Shown in pieces: positions 7,634 to 16,211 of a stretch of 64,000 nucleotides of DNA. Every line of letters starts with the position of its first letter. Within the stretch, counting starts at the first letter, position 1. The translations under genes were made by a program, and so were the position numbers. Origin of the DNA: Neorhizobium sp. UBA3556 (GTDB taxonomy: Bacteria > Pseudomonadota > Alphaproteobacteria > Rhizobiales > Rhizobiaceae); contig DFNX01000016.1 in the NCBI GenBank assembly GCA_002376235.1, forward strand, positions 930,001 through 994,000, read 5' to 3'. The notes under the pieces were generated by a model that was not told where the DNA came from, searched no databases, and saw only the letters and a program-made list of their open reading frames with translations.

Positions 7634-9355
7634 TTGAGGTTCCCGTTGCCTTCCAGCAAGAACACCCCATCCAAAGCCTCTGCAGGCGGTCTCAACCTGA
7701 GCCGTCGCCAGCTTCTCGGTTCAGCAGCCGGCGGTGCGGCCGTCGTCAGCACCACTGCACTTCCCGCTTGGGCACAGGCAAGCGCCGACAAGACGATCGA
7801 CGTCCTTCTCGTCGGCGGCGGCATCATGAGCGCCACGCTCGGCGTTCTGCTCTCCGAGCTTGAGCCGACCTGGCAGATCGAAATGATCGAGCGTCTCGAT
7901 GATGTGGCGATGGAAAGCTCCAACGGCTGGAACAATGCCGGCACTGGCCACTCCGCTCTTGCCGAACTGAACTATTCGCCGATGGACACCAAGGGTAATG
8001 TGACTATCACCAAGGCCATCGAGATCAACGAAGCCTTCCAGATCACCCGACAGTTCCTGGCCCATCAGATCGACTCGGGCGTTCTGAAGGACCCACGGTC
8101 CTTCATCAACTCCACCCCGCACATGAGCTTTGTCTGGGGTGACAAGAATATCGAATTCCTCGGCAAGCGCTTCGAGGCGCTGAAGGCAAGCCCGCTGTTT
8201 GCCGGCATGCAGTTCTCGACAGATCAGGCAGAGATCGCCAAATGGGTTCCGCTGATGATCGAAGGCCGCGACCCGGCCCAGAAGCTCGCCGCTACCTGGA
8301 GCCCGCTCGGCACTGACGTCAACTTCGGCGAAATCACCACGCAGTATGTCACCTCGCTGAAGAGCCGCGATACGTTCAAGCTGCACAACAACTCGGAAGT
8401 CACCGCCATCGAGAAGAATGAGGACGGCACCTGGACCGTTTCCTTCGACGATACCAAGACCGGTGTGGCCGGTTCGATCAAGGCGAAGTTCGTCTTCCTC
8501 GGCGCAGGCGGCGGCGCGCTTCCGCTGCTGCAGATGTCCGGCATTCCGGAAGGCGACGATTACGCCGGTTTCCCGGTAGGCGGCTCCTTCCTCGTCTGCG
8601 ACAACCCGGAAATCGTCAATCAGCACCTCGCCAAGGCCTATGGCCAGGCGGAAACCGGTGCTCCGCCGATGTCGGTTCCGCATCTCGACACCCGCGTCTT
8701 CGACGGCAAGCGTCACATCCTGTTCGGACCGTTTGCGACCTTCTCGACAAAATTCCTCAAGGACGGCTCGCTGTTCGACCTTCCCTCGACGATCACGCTC
8801 GACAACATCTGGCCGATGGCCAAGGTCGGCACCGACGAGTTCGCTCTCGTCCAGTATCTCGCCGGCCAGCTGATGATGTCCGACGAGGATCGTCTGGACG
8901 AACTGCGCAAGTATTTCCCGAACGCCAAGGCTGAAGACTGGCGTTTCTGGCAGGCAGGCCAGCGCGTGCAGATCATCAAGCGCGATGCCGAAAAGGGCGG
9001 CGTGCTGAAGCTCGGCACGGAAATCGTTGCTGCAGAAGATAGCACGATTGCAGCCCTGCTCGGCGCTTCGCCGGGTGCCTCGACCGCAGCCCCGATCATG
9101 CTCGACGTCCTGAAGAAGGTCTTTGCCGAAAAGCTGAAGACCCAGGAATGGCAGGACAAGCTGCACACGATCGTTCCGAGCTACGGCAAGAAGCTCCACG
9201 AGAACCCGGACATGCTGGCCCGCGAATGGGTGGCAACCGAAGAGCGCCTGCAGCTCGCCATCAAGGCCCCGACGATCGACCTGGCAGCCTACGGCCAGCC
9301 GGCAGCGACCGCCCCGGCCGGCGAAGTCAAAAAGGTTCCGGATATCGCGCTGTAA
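7634..9355 (+). CDS. mqo: Malate:quinone oxidoreductase with apparent Tat signal
   Basis: FAD enzyme oxidising L-malate to oxaloacetate and passing electrons to the quinone pool. About 573 residues from the chosen start. The FAD-binding strand IDVLLVGGGIMSATLGVLL begins near residue 53; SSNGWNNAGTGHSALAELNY and the C-terminal GASPGASTAAPIMLDVL are strongly conserved in MQO. Unlike textbook MQO, a twin-arginine leader precedes the core: LSRRQLLG at ~22-29, a hydrophobic run, and an AWA|QA cleavage-like site. The start is uncertain. TTG at 7634 is chosen because GGGAGGAG lies 12-19 bases upstream; TTG at 7646 and ATG at 7563 are alternatives, the last without a binding site. All three keep the leader. 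Confidence 0.9.
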   Translation: MRFPLPSSKNTPSKASAGGLNLSRRQLLGSAAGGAAVVSTTALPAWAQASADKTIDVLLVGGGIMSATLGVLLSELEPTWQIEMIERLDDVAMESSNGWNNAGTGHSALAELNYSPMDTKGNVTITKAIEINEAFQITRQFLAHQIDSGVLKDPRSFINSTPHMSFVWGDKNIEFLGKRFEALKASPLFAGMQFSTDQAEIAKWVPLMIEGRDPAQKLAATWSPLGTDVNFGEITTQYVTSLKSRDTFKLHNNSEVTAIEKNEDGTWTVSFDDTKTGVAGSIKAKFVFLGAGGGALPLLQMSGIPEGDDYAGFPVGGSFLVCDNPEIVNQHLAKAYGQAETGAPPMSVPHLDTRVFDGKRHILFGPFATFSTKFLKDGSLFDLPSTITLDNIWPMAKVGTDEFALVQYLAGQLMMSDEDRLDELRKYFPNAKAEDWRFWQAGQRVQIIKRDAEKGGVLKLGTEIVAAEDSTIAALLGASPGASTAAPIMLDVLKKVFAEKLKTQEWQDKLHTIVPSYGKKLHENPDMLAREWVATEERLQLAIKAPTIDLAAYGQPAATAPAGEVKKVPDIAL

Positions 9356-9380
9356 GCTACGGCATATCTAGATACAGACG

Positions 9381-9412
9381 AAACGGCTCCGCTCAGGCGG
9401 GGCCGTTTTGCT
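9381..9412 (+). terminator. Rho-independent terminator after mqo
   Basis: AAACGGCTCCGC pairs with GCGGGGCCGTTT around a short loop, followed by TTTTG, 25 bases after the mqo stop. This isolates mqo as a single-gene transcript. Confidence 0.85.
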
Positions 9413-9469
9413 TTCCGGCTCGACGGGACTACCCTTCACCGTTCGAGAGCGAGTGACGGAGGGCGACCC

Positions 9470-9769
9470 ATGAATGCGATCCATTTCGAGGCCGAGGTCA
9501 TCCACTGGCGCGGCCCCGCCCCTTTCTTCTTCGCGCCGCTGCCGAAGGATGAGGCCGAGGAGATTGCCCGCCTGTCAAAACTCCTGACCTATGGCTGGGG
9601 CATGATCCCGGTCGATGTTACGATCGACAATACCGAATTCTACACTGCGCTCTTCGCCAGGGACGGCACCTATTTCCTGCCGCTCAAGGATGCGGTGCGC
9701 AAAAAGACCGGCATTACCGCCGGAGACGTCATCTCGGTTGCGCTGACGCTGCGTGCGCCGAAAACCTGA
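9470..9769 (+). CDS. DUF1905 domain protein
   Basis: A 99-residue soluble protein that is essentially a DUF1905 domain alone (FEAEVIHWRGPAPFFFAPLP at the start, then GWGMIPVDVTI and the closing GITAGDVISVALTL). The fold is a small beta barrel of unknown role, sometimes fused to YdeI-like domains in other bacteria; no such fusion is present here. A GGAGG ribosome binding site precedes the ATG by 9 bases. It stands between the mqo terminator and the ABC exporter, on the same strand as the latter, but the 73-base gap gives no clear functional link. Confidence 0.82.
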   Translation: MNAIHFEAEVIHWRGPAPFFFAPLPKDEAEEIARLSKLLTYGWGMIPVDVTIDNTEFYTALFARDGTYFLPLKDAVRKKTGITAGDVISVALTLRAPKT

Positions 9770-9842
9770 TTGCACCCTCTGATCTCGGGGTGCCCTGGCG
9801 AGACGATCCGTGGTTGAATGATCTCATTGCAGGCAATCCGAT

Positions 9843-11720
9843 ATGTCCATCGAAATCGAGCGCCCAGCCACCATGACCTTTTCAGATCGCATATTCCGCC
9901 CCTTCGAGACCTTGATTCGGCCGCTGGATATTCCCTACAGGCCGCTTCCCTCAAAAGGCCCCTTCACCCTTCTCTGGCATTTCATCCGCATGTTCGGGCC
10001 GATCCTCGTTCCGATCGCCATCCTTGCCATGCTGGTGGAGGCAATCAACCTGTTCCTGATCTGGAGCCTCGGCACCATTGTCGACGGCGTGACAGCCAGA
10101 GGCGCCGCCGATTTCGTCCGCGAGGACTGGCCTCTGCTCGTCACCATGGCCGTGCTCCTCTTCCCGACCATTCCGCTCTTCGCCTTCATCGCCAACACAC
10201 TCGCGTCCCAGATCGCCGGCGTCTGCCTTCCTGCAGCCATTCAATGGCAGGGGCACAAAGCGGTGGAGCGGCAGGACATCGCCTTTTTCCACGACCTGTT
10301 TGCCGGACAGGTCGCGACACGCCTGTCGCAGGTCGCATCCGCAGTCCAGCAACAGCTCGGCATCGCATTCCAGACCATCCCGCCCTTCATCGTCCAGTTC
10401 ATCGGTACGCTCGTCCTGCTCGGCACACTGGGCTGGCAACTGGCGCTGATGGCGGTCATCTGGATGGCCGCGATCACGCTTATCACCGTCAAGGCCGTGC
10501 CGCATTTCGCCGAGCGCTCGAAAAAGACCGCGCGCCAGCGAAGCCTCGTCGTCGGCGCCATGACTGACCTCTATGCCAATATCCAGATGGTCAAGCATTT
10601 TGCTGCCGAGGACAGCGAGGCCGGCGCGCTGCGCAAGGTCTTCACCGAAACCATCGACAGCCAGCAGAAAGAACGGCGCGTCTACCTCATCACCCGCACG
10701 ACGATGATTTCCGTCAATTCGCTGTTCTGGATCGCCATGCTGGCAACCGGCTTCTGGAACATGATGAGCGGAGGCATCACGCTTGGCCAGTTCATCGCCG
10801 CGCTTTATCTGGGCAATCGGCTGCAGGCCAATGGCGGCTCCTTTCTCGACATGTGCCACCAGGTCTTTCAGGCGGTCGGCACCTTACGCGACGCTATGCC
10901 GGTTATGACCACCCCGCCGACCGTTGTTGATGCCCCGGACGCCCCGCGCCTTGCGGTGAAAGACGGCGAGATCCGCCTCGACGGGCTCGGTTTTTCCTAT
11001 AACCAGGACAAGCCGGTGATCGATGGTTTAAGCCTGGACATCGGCGCCGGAGAAAAGGTCGGGCTGGTCGGACTTTCCGGCGCGGGAAAGACGACACTGG
11101 TCAACCTGCTGCTGCGTTTATACGACCTGAAAAGCGGGGCGATCCGCATCGACGGACAGGATATCAGGCAGGTCACACAATCCAGCCTGCGCGAAAGTAT
11201 CGGCGTCATCTCGCAGGATGTCTCGCTGCTGCACCGCTCTGTCGGCGACAACATCCGTTACGGCCGCCCGGACGCAACGGCCGAGGAGATCGAACAGGCA
11301 ACCGCCGCCGCCCATGCGCATGACTTCATCGCCGAGCTCAAGGACAAGGAGGGCCGCACCGGCTACGACGCCTATGTCGGCGATCGCGGCGTGAAACTGT
11401 CCGGCGGACAGCGCCAGCGCATCGCCATCGCCCGTGTGCTGCTGAAGAACGCCCCAATCCTCGTGCTCGACGAAGCGACCTCGGCGCTCGACAGCGAATC
11501 CGAGGCGGCGATCCAGGAGAACCTGACCCAGGTGATGCAGGACAAGACGGTGATCGCCATTGCCCACCGGCTTTCCACCATCGCCAGCATGGATCGCATC
11601 GTCGTTCTGGATAAAGGCCGGATTGTCGAGACCGGCACGCCGGATGAACTTCTCGCGCAGGACGGGCTTTATGCGCGGCTGTGGAAACGCCAGACCGGCG
11701 GCTATATCGGCACCGACTAG
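9843..11720 (+). CDS. ABC exporter half-transporter (fused membrane and ATPase domains)
   Basis: A 625-residue type IV ABC half-transporter that should act as a homodimer in the inner membrane. Six helices occupy roughly residues 40-330. The nucleotide-binding domain has Walker A GLVGLSGAGKTTL (~400), Q-loop ISQDVS, signature LSGGQRQRIAIA (~520), Walker B ILVLDEATSALD and switch His AIAHRLST. An N-terminal extension of about 40 residues before the first helix is typical of rhizobial members. Substrates of this subgroup are unknown; lipids, peptides or drugs are usual for exporters. Its stop overlaps the convergent sigma-factor stop by 4 bases. Confidence 0.92.
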   Translation: MSIEIERPATMTFSDRIFRPFETLIRPLDIPYRPLPSKGPFTLLWHFIRMFGPILVPIAILAMLVEAINLFLIWSLGTIVDGVTARGAADFVREDWPLLVTMAVLLFPTIPLFAFIANTLASQIAGVCLPAAIQWQGHKAVERQDIAFFHDLFAGQVATRLSQVASAVQQQLGIAFQTIPPFIVQFIGTLVLLGTLGWQLALMAVIWMAAITLITVKAVPHFAERSKKTARQRSLVVGAMTDLYANIQMVKHFAAEDSEAGALRKVFTETIDSQQKERRVYLITRTTMISVNSLFWIAMLATGFWNMMSGGITLGQFIAALYLGNRLQANGGSFLDMCHQVFQAVGTLRDAMPVMTTPPTVVDAPDAPRLAVKDGEIRLDGLGFSYNQDKPVIDGLSLDIGAGEKVGLVGLSGAGKTTLVNLLLRLYDLKSGAIRIDGQDIRQVTQSSLRESIGVISQDVSLLHRSVGDNIRYGRPDATAEEIEQATAAAHAHDFIAELKDKEGRTGYDAYVGDRGVKLSGGQRQRIAIARVLLKNAPILVLDEATSALDSESEAAIQENLTQVMQDKTVIAIAHRLSTIASMDRIVVLDKGRIVETGTPDELLAQDGLYARLWKRQTGGYIGTD

Positions 11721-12985
11721 AGCCTTTGCGCCACCGGTTCCTTCAATCGGTCCAGCTGCTGGCGGATATGGGCGCATTCGGCCGGCGAATTGGAGAGTGT
11801 GATTGCCCGGTCGAAGGCAATCTTCGCCTCCCCGCTCCTGCCGGCCTGCATCAGCAAGGCGCCGCGCACGCCGTGGAAATAAAAGTAGCCGTCGAGCTTT
11901 TCCGCAAGCGGCGCGATCAATTCCAGCGCCGCATCCGGCCCCTTGAGCTTGGACTGCGCAACAGCCCGGTTGAGCGTGACGACAGGTGATGGCGCAAGCT
12001 TTTCCAAAAGTTCGTAAAGCAGCGTGATCTCGCCCCAGTCGGTCTCGTCCGGATTGCTTGCGCGCGCATGCAAACCCGAGATCGCCGCCTGTACCTGATA
12101 GGGGCCGGGCTGGCGATGACGGATCGCCTTGTCGAGCATGGCAAGCGCTTCCGTGATCAATCGCCTGTCCCACAGGCTGCGATCCTGATCTTCGAGAAGA
12201 ACGATCTGGCCCTCGCCGTCGAACCGGGCACCGGCACGCGAATGCTGCAGCAGCATCAGGGCCGTCAGCCCCATGATTTCCGGTTCTGCCGGAAAGATGC
12301 GCAACAGCAGCCGGACAAGCCTGATCGCTTCGTCACAAAAGGCGGCGGTCTCCGGATTGGTCGCGCCGGCAGAATATCCCTCGTTGAAGACGAGATAGAT
12401 CATCGCCGTGACGGTCTTCAGCCGCTCGGCGCGTTCTTGGGCATCCGGTGTCTCGAAGGCAACAGCCCGCTCTCCCCTTTGGGCTTTCGCCACCCGCCCC
12501 TTGGCGCGGGTAATCCGCTGTTCCATGGCGCTTTCCGAAACGAGGAAGGCACGGGCGATCTGCTGCACCGTCAGCCCCGAGACGATCCGCAGCGCCAGCG
12601 CGATCTGCTGCGTGTTCGGCAAGTCCGGATGGCAACAGATGAACATCAGCCGCAGGATATCGTCGCGGTAATGCGCATTGTCGAGCCGGTCGGCGATATC
12701 TTCCTCCGCATCGGAAAGATCGGAAAACGCCGCCTCTTCTGGCAGCGGCTCGTTCCTCGCCCGTTTGCGGATCTGGTCGACGCCGCTATTGCGCCCGACA
12801 AAGATCAGCCAGGCGGCGGGGTCGCGTGGCGGCCCCTTGTCCGGCCATGTGCGAATTGCCCGGAGGCAGGCTTCTTGAAACGCCTCTTCCGCCGTATCGA
12901 GATCACGGAAATAGCGCAGAAGCGCACCCAGCGCCTGCGGCCGCGCAGCTATCAGCGCCAGTTCGATATAGGCCAGATCCGTCAT
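11717..12985 (-). CDS. ECF42-type RNA polymerase sigma factor with C-terminal extension
   Basis: A 422-residue protein: sigma region 2 (ALLRYFRDLDTAEEAFQEACLRAI) and region 4 (LALRIVSGLTVQQIARAFLVSESAMEQRI) occupy the first ~190 residues, followed by a DUF6596/TPR-like extension. This layout is that of the ECF42 group, where the extension rather than an anti-sigma factor controls activity. As in other ECF42 loci, a YciI/DGPF-domain gene lies directly upstream and overlaps by 4 bases (ATGA), so the two are translationally coupled. No anti-sigma gene or membrane protein is adjacent, as expected for this group. The target promoter usually lies upstream of the DGPF gene, but I could not identify a -35/-10 pair with confidence. 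Confidence 0.9.
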   Translation of the reverse strand: MTDLAYIELALIAARPQALGALLRYFRDLDTAEEAFQEACLRAIRTWPDKGPPRDPAAWLIFVGRNSGVDQIRKRARNEPLPEEAAFSDLSDAEEDIADRLDNAHYRDDILRLMFICCHPDLPNTQQIALALRIVSGLTVQQIARAFLVSESAMEQRITRAKGRVAKAQRGERAVAFETPDAQERAERLKTVTAMIYLVFNEGYSAGATNPETAAFCDEAIRLVRLLLRIFPAEPEIMGLTALMLLQHSRAGARFDGEGQIVLLEDQDRSLWDRRLITEALAMLDKAIRHRQPGPYQVQAAISGLHARASNPDETDWGEITLLYELLEKLAPSPVVTLNRAVAQSKLKGPDAALELIAPLAEKLDGYFYFHGVRGALLMQAGRSGEAKIAFDRAITLSNSPAECAHIRQQLDRLKEPVAQRL

Positions 12986-13374
12986 GACGACCCGCCTTCC
13001 GCTGCTTTGATCTCGTTCGGATGGAAGACGTAGAACGGCCGGATCTCGTAGGAACTCGAGCCGGGATTGACCGCCGACAGTTCTTTCGAAAAGGCCACCG
13101 CCTCATCGAGACTGTCGAACTCTGCCGTATAAAAGCCGAGCAGCACTTCCTTCGTTTCGGCAAAAGGCCCGTCGAGCACCAAGGGCTCGTCCTTGCCCTT
13201 CCGGACAGTGGTTGCCGCCGTCGTCGGCATCAGCCGCCCGACCGGCCCAAGCTTTCCGGCCCTGGCGAGTGGCTCCTGCACCGCATGAAGCCTCTCCATG
13301 ACGGCAGCCTCCTCTTCCTTCGACCAGGCAAAGACGGTCTCCTCGTGGGCGTAACACAGGATGGCATACAGCAT
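12982..13374 (-). CDS. YciI-family (DGPF domain) protein, ECF42 partner
   Basis: A 130-residue ferredoxin-like fold protein. It starts MLYAILCYAHEE and carries the diagnostic LVLDGPFAETKEVLLGFY segment near the middle and the terminal EIRPFYVF. Function is unknown, but DGPF proteins are the conserved genomic partners, and known regulon members, of ECF42 sigma factors. The start at 13374 is chosen over the frame extension to 13425 because GGAGAGAG is just upstream and the domain begins at this Met. It is the first gene of a two-gene operon with the sigma factor. Confidence 0.88.
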   Translation of the reverse strand: MLYAILCYAHEETVFAWSKEEEAAVMERLHAVQEPLARAGKLGPVGRLMPTTAATTVRKGKDEPLVLDGPFAETKEVLLGFYTAEFDSLDEAVAFSKELSAVNPGSSSYEIRPFYVFHPNEIKAAEGGSS

Positions 13375-13506
13375 TTCTCTCTCCTTCTCCCTTGGAAGAC
13401 GAGAAGGTAACCGCCGATCCGACACTGTGCATCAGAAAATCGTCTCTTCTCTGGAAGGCCCTGACATCCTAGCTATAGGGCACAGCATTAAACTCGAGGA
13501 ATTTCC

Positions 13507-14214
13507 ATGACCGATCTTTCCGCCTTCCCGATCACCTCCAAATGGCCGCCGCAGGATTCGGGCGTGCTGCAGCTTTATTCGACCCCGACGCCGAACGGCG
13601 TGAAAGTGTCGATCATGCTGGAGGAAACCGGCCTCCCCTACGAGCCGCATTTCATCAATATCGGTGCCGACGAGACTTGGGGGCAAGAATATCTGTCGCT
13701 CAATCCCAACGGCAAAATCCCGGCCATCCTCGACCCGAATGGCCCAGGTGACAAACCGCTTGCCCTTTTCGAGAGTGGCGCGATCCTGATCTATCTGGCG
13801 GAAAAGACCGGCAAGCTTCTGCCCGCCGATCCGGCCAAACGCTACGAGACGATCCAGTGGGTGATGTTCCAGATGGGCGGCATCGGCCCGATGTTCGGCC
13901 AGCTCGGTTTCTTCCACAAATTCGCCGGCAAAGATTTCGAGGACAAGCGCCCGCGCGACCGTTACGCCAAGGAAAGCGCCCGCCTGATCCGCGTTCTTGA
14001 AACACGGCTGGAAGGTCGTGACTGGATCATGGGCGACGAATACACGATCGCCGACATTTCCATGCTCGGCTGGGTGCGCAACCTGATCGGCTTTTATGGC
14101 GCTGGCGAACTCATCGCTTACGACGAATTGAAGAACGTGCCTAAATGGCTGGAACGCGGCCTTTCCCGCCCGGCCGTTCAGCGCGGGCTGGAAATCCCGA
14201 AACGCCCCGCCTGA
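13507..14214 (+). CDS. Glutathione S-transferase family protein (YfcG/YghU-like)
   Basis: A 235-residue thioredoxin-fold plus helical-domain protein. The N-terminal motif STPTPNGVKVSIMLEETGLPYE (positions ~23-44, given here as TPTPNGVKVSIMLEE) and SPNGKIPAI-like LNPNGKIPAILDPNG match the YfcG/YghU nu-class. ESGAILIYLAEKTGKLLP supplies the glutathione gamma-glutamyl contact (Glu-Ser). Members of this class act as disulfide-bond reductases using one or two glutathiones rather than as classical conjugating enzymes. The ATG at 13507 is preceded by GAGGAA. It is a single gene, divergent from the YciI operon across about 130 bases. Confidence 0.88.
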   Translation: MTDLSAFPITSKWPPQDSGVLQLYSTPTPNGVKVSIMLEETGLPYEPHFINIGADETWGQEYLSLNPNGKIPAILDPNGPGDKPLALFESGAILIYLAEKTGKLLPADPAKRYETIQWVMFQMGGIGPMFGQLGFFHKFAGKDFEDKRPRDRYAKESARLIRVLETRLEGRDWIMGDEYTIADISMLGWVRNLIGFYGAGELIAYDELKNVPKWLERGLSRPAVQRGLEIPKRPA

Positions 14215-14275
14215 TATCTCCTGACTTCACGACCGGCCTGCGCTATCTCCTTCCTGCATGATGGAGGAGATAGCC

Positions 14276-14758
14276 ATGCCGCAGATGAAACTGCCCGCCG
14301 AAGGCGCCTGCCGCTGCGGTGAGGTGCGTGTAAAAATCAGCGCGCCGCCGATGATCACCATGGCCTGTCACTGCAAGGGCTGCCAGAAGATGAGCGCCAG
14401 CGCCTTCTCCTGCTCGGCCGCCATTCCCACGGCCGGCTTCGAAGTTACCTCCGGCGAACCGACAATCGGCGGCATCCATGGCGATGATATCCATCACTAC
14501 CACTGCCCGCGCTGCAAGAGCTGGATCTTCACCCGCATGGTCGGCATGGACTTCTTCGTCAACCTGCGCCCGACAATGCTTGAAGATGCCTCATGGTTTG
14601 CCCCCTTCGTCGAAACCTATACCTCGACGAAATTCCCCTGGGCGCAAACCGGCGCCGTTCATTTGTATCCGGAATTCCCCCCGCTCGATGCATTCGAGGG
14701 GTTGATGAAGGAGTTTGCACAATGGAACAGCGCAATGAGCGGCAATACAGAAATATGA
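14276..14758 (+). CDS. GFA (CENP-V) family protein
   Basis: A 160-residue zinc-binding protein of the glutathione-dependent formaldehyde-activating enzyme family. Zinc ligands are visible in three clusters: GACRCGEVRV, ACHCKGCQK and CPRCKS. The start at 14276 is selected because GGAGGAG lies 7 bases before it; the longer frame from 14258 would place that binding site inside the gene. Family members are annotated as formaldehyde-glutathione adduct formers, but most have no proven activity. The glutathione transferase lies just upstream with a 61-base gap on the same strand, so a shared thiol-related role and co-transcription are possible. Confidence 0.85.
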   Translation: MPQMKLPAEGACRCGEVRVKISAPPMITMACHCKGCQKMSASAFSCSAAIPTAGFEVTSGEPTIGGIHGDDIHHYHCPRCKSWIFTRMVGMDFFVNLRPTMLEDASWFAPFVETYTSTKFPWAQTGAVHLYPEFPPLDAFEGLMKEFAQWNSAMSGNTEI

Positions 14759-14878
14759 CACTAATTACGGATATATATTAAGACTAATATTCAGTAACGC
14801 ACCGGAAACCACGCCTCGATATTTGGCTGTGCCGCTGAGACGCTATTTATGAGATCGTAAATTATCGGACGCGAATAT

Positions 14879-14898
14879 CCCCCAAGATTTATTGGGGG
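14879..14898 (+). promoter_or_regulatory. Hairpin overlapping the ribosome binding site of the TadG-like gene
   Basis: CCCCCAA and TTGGGGG form a perfect 7-bp stem around a 6-base loop. The right arm contains the only purine-rich sequence (GGGGG) ahead of the ATG at 14904, so folding would hide the ribosome binding site. Thermal, protein-mediated or simple structural control are all possible. Confidence 0.5.
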
Positions 14899-14903
14899 CA
14901 TTC

Positions 14904-16211
14904 ATGATATTGGGGCGTTTAAAGGCTTTCCGCACGGATGCGCGTGGAAACGTGAGCATGCTGTTCGGCCTGGCCATGGTGCCGCTGATCGCACTGGGCG
15001 GAGCAGGTGTCGATGTTGCCCGCTATGAGACGATCCGCGTCGAACTTCAGGACGGTCTCGACCGCGGTGTGCTTGCAGCCGCCTCGCTGAGCCAGACCCG
15101 CGAGGCCAAGGCCGTCCTCCAGGATTACCTGAAGAACCTGAGCTACGCCAATGATGTGACTCTCAATTTCGAGCGGCAGAACAGCGTCAACCAGCGCATC
15201 GTCAAGGCCTCGGCCAGCTACACGATCAACACGTCCTTCATCAAGCTTGTCGGCGTCGAGAAGCTGACGATCAACGCCGTTTCGACCGCGCAGGAAGCCA
15301 AGCAGAATATCGAGATGTCCCTGATGCTCGATATGTCCGGCTCGATGATCAACAACAACCGCATCAAGAATCTGAAGACGGCCGCAAAGACCTTCATCGA
15401 CCAGATGGTGACCGACGAAACCAAGGACTACACGACGGTCAGCATCGTTCCCTATGCCGGCCATGTGAATGTCGGCGCGGCAGTATTCGACAAGCTGGGC
15501 GGTAAACGCGACCATTCCAATTCCTCATGTTTCGAATTGGGGGAGACGAATGCGGCCTATGGCGCCGACCCTATGGTCTTCAAGAATGCCGCGCAGGTTC
15601 CGCATTTCACCCACTGGAATTTCGGCAGAACCGATATGCGTCCCTGGTGGTGCCCGATGGAAAGCACCTCGATCACCTACCTGTCCAACGATGCAAAGGC
15701 ATTGAAGAACAAGATCGACGCGCTGGAAATGCATGACGGCACCGGCACCCAGAACGCCATGCAATGGGGCTATACGCTGCTCAATCCCGCAGCCAAGACC
15801 GTCTTTGCGGCAGCCCTGGCGGCAGGCAAGATGGACAGCAAGTTCGCTAATCGTCCCGCAGCCTTCAACGATGCGGATACGATGAAAGTCATCGTGCTGA
15901 TGACGGACGGGGCGATTACCGAACAGTTTCGCCCGAAGGACTATAGCCGCCCGGTCAGCCAGAAACCGGACAACAAGGAAATATCCTCCTCTTCGACCAA
16001 CGCCACCCGTCTCGCCAATGTCTGCACCATGGCCAAGTCGAAAGGCATCATGATCTTCACCATCGGCTTTGAAGTGAGCGGCAATGCAACGACGCAGATG
16101 ACCAACTGCGCCACCAGCCCCGCCCATTATTATCCGACGTCCGGCTCGAACATCACCGATGCCTTCAGGTCGATCTCCATCTCGATCAAGAAGCTGAGGC
16201 TGACCCAGTGA
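14904..16211 (+). CDS. TadG-like protein with von Willebrand A domain
   Basis: A 435-residue protein with an N-terminal prepilin-like hydrophobic segment (GNVSMLFGLAMVPLIALGGAGVDVARY, ~residues 16-42; the part GLAMVPLIALGGAGVDVA is the helix) and a large periplasmic part with a von Willebrand A domain. The MIDAS motif DMSGSM is present near residue 148, and LMTDGA supplies a later strand. Such proteins accompany tad (tight adherence) pilus loci and may help assembly or anchoring. A TTG at 14892 could extend the protein by four residues, but the ATG at 14904 has GGGGG at the right distance. It heads a three-gene operon with 4-base overlaps; no pilin, CpaF ATPase or secretin gene is nearby. Confidence 0.85.
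   Translation: MILGRLKAFRTDARGNVSMLFGLAMVPLIALGGAGVDVARYETIRVELQDGLDRGVLAAASLSQTREAKAVLQDYLKNLSYANDVTLNFERQNSVNQRIVKASASYTINTSFIKLVGVEKLTINAVSTAQEAKQNIEMSLMLDMSGSMINNNRIKNLKTAAKTFIDQMVTDETKDYTTVSIVPYAGHVNVGAAVFDKLGGKRDHSNSSCFELGETNAAYGADPMVFKNAAQVPHFTHWNFGRTDMRPWWCPMESTSITYLSNDAKALKNKIDALEMHDGTGTQNAMQWGYTLLNPAAKTVFAAALAAGKMDSKFANRPAAFNDADTMKVIVLMTDGAITEQFRPKDYSRPVSQKPDNKEISSSSTNATRLANVCTMAKSKGIMIFTIGFEVSGNATTQMTNCATSPAHYYPTSGSNITDAFRSISISIKKLRLTQ

Noticed and set aside
7721..9199. Minus-strand open frame of 492 codons opposite mqo
   Set aside because: Shadow of the strongly conserved MQO frame.
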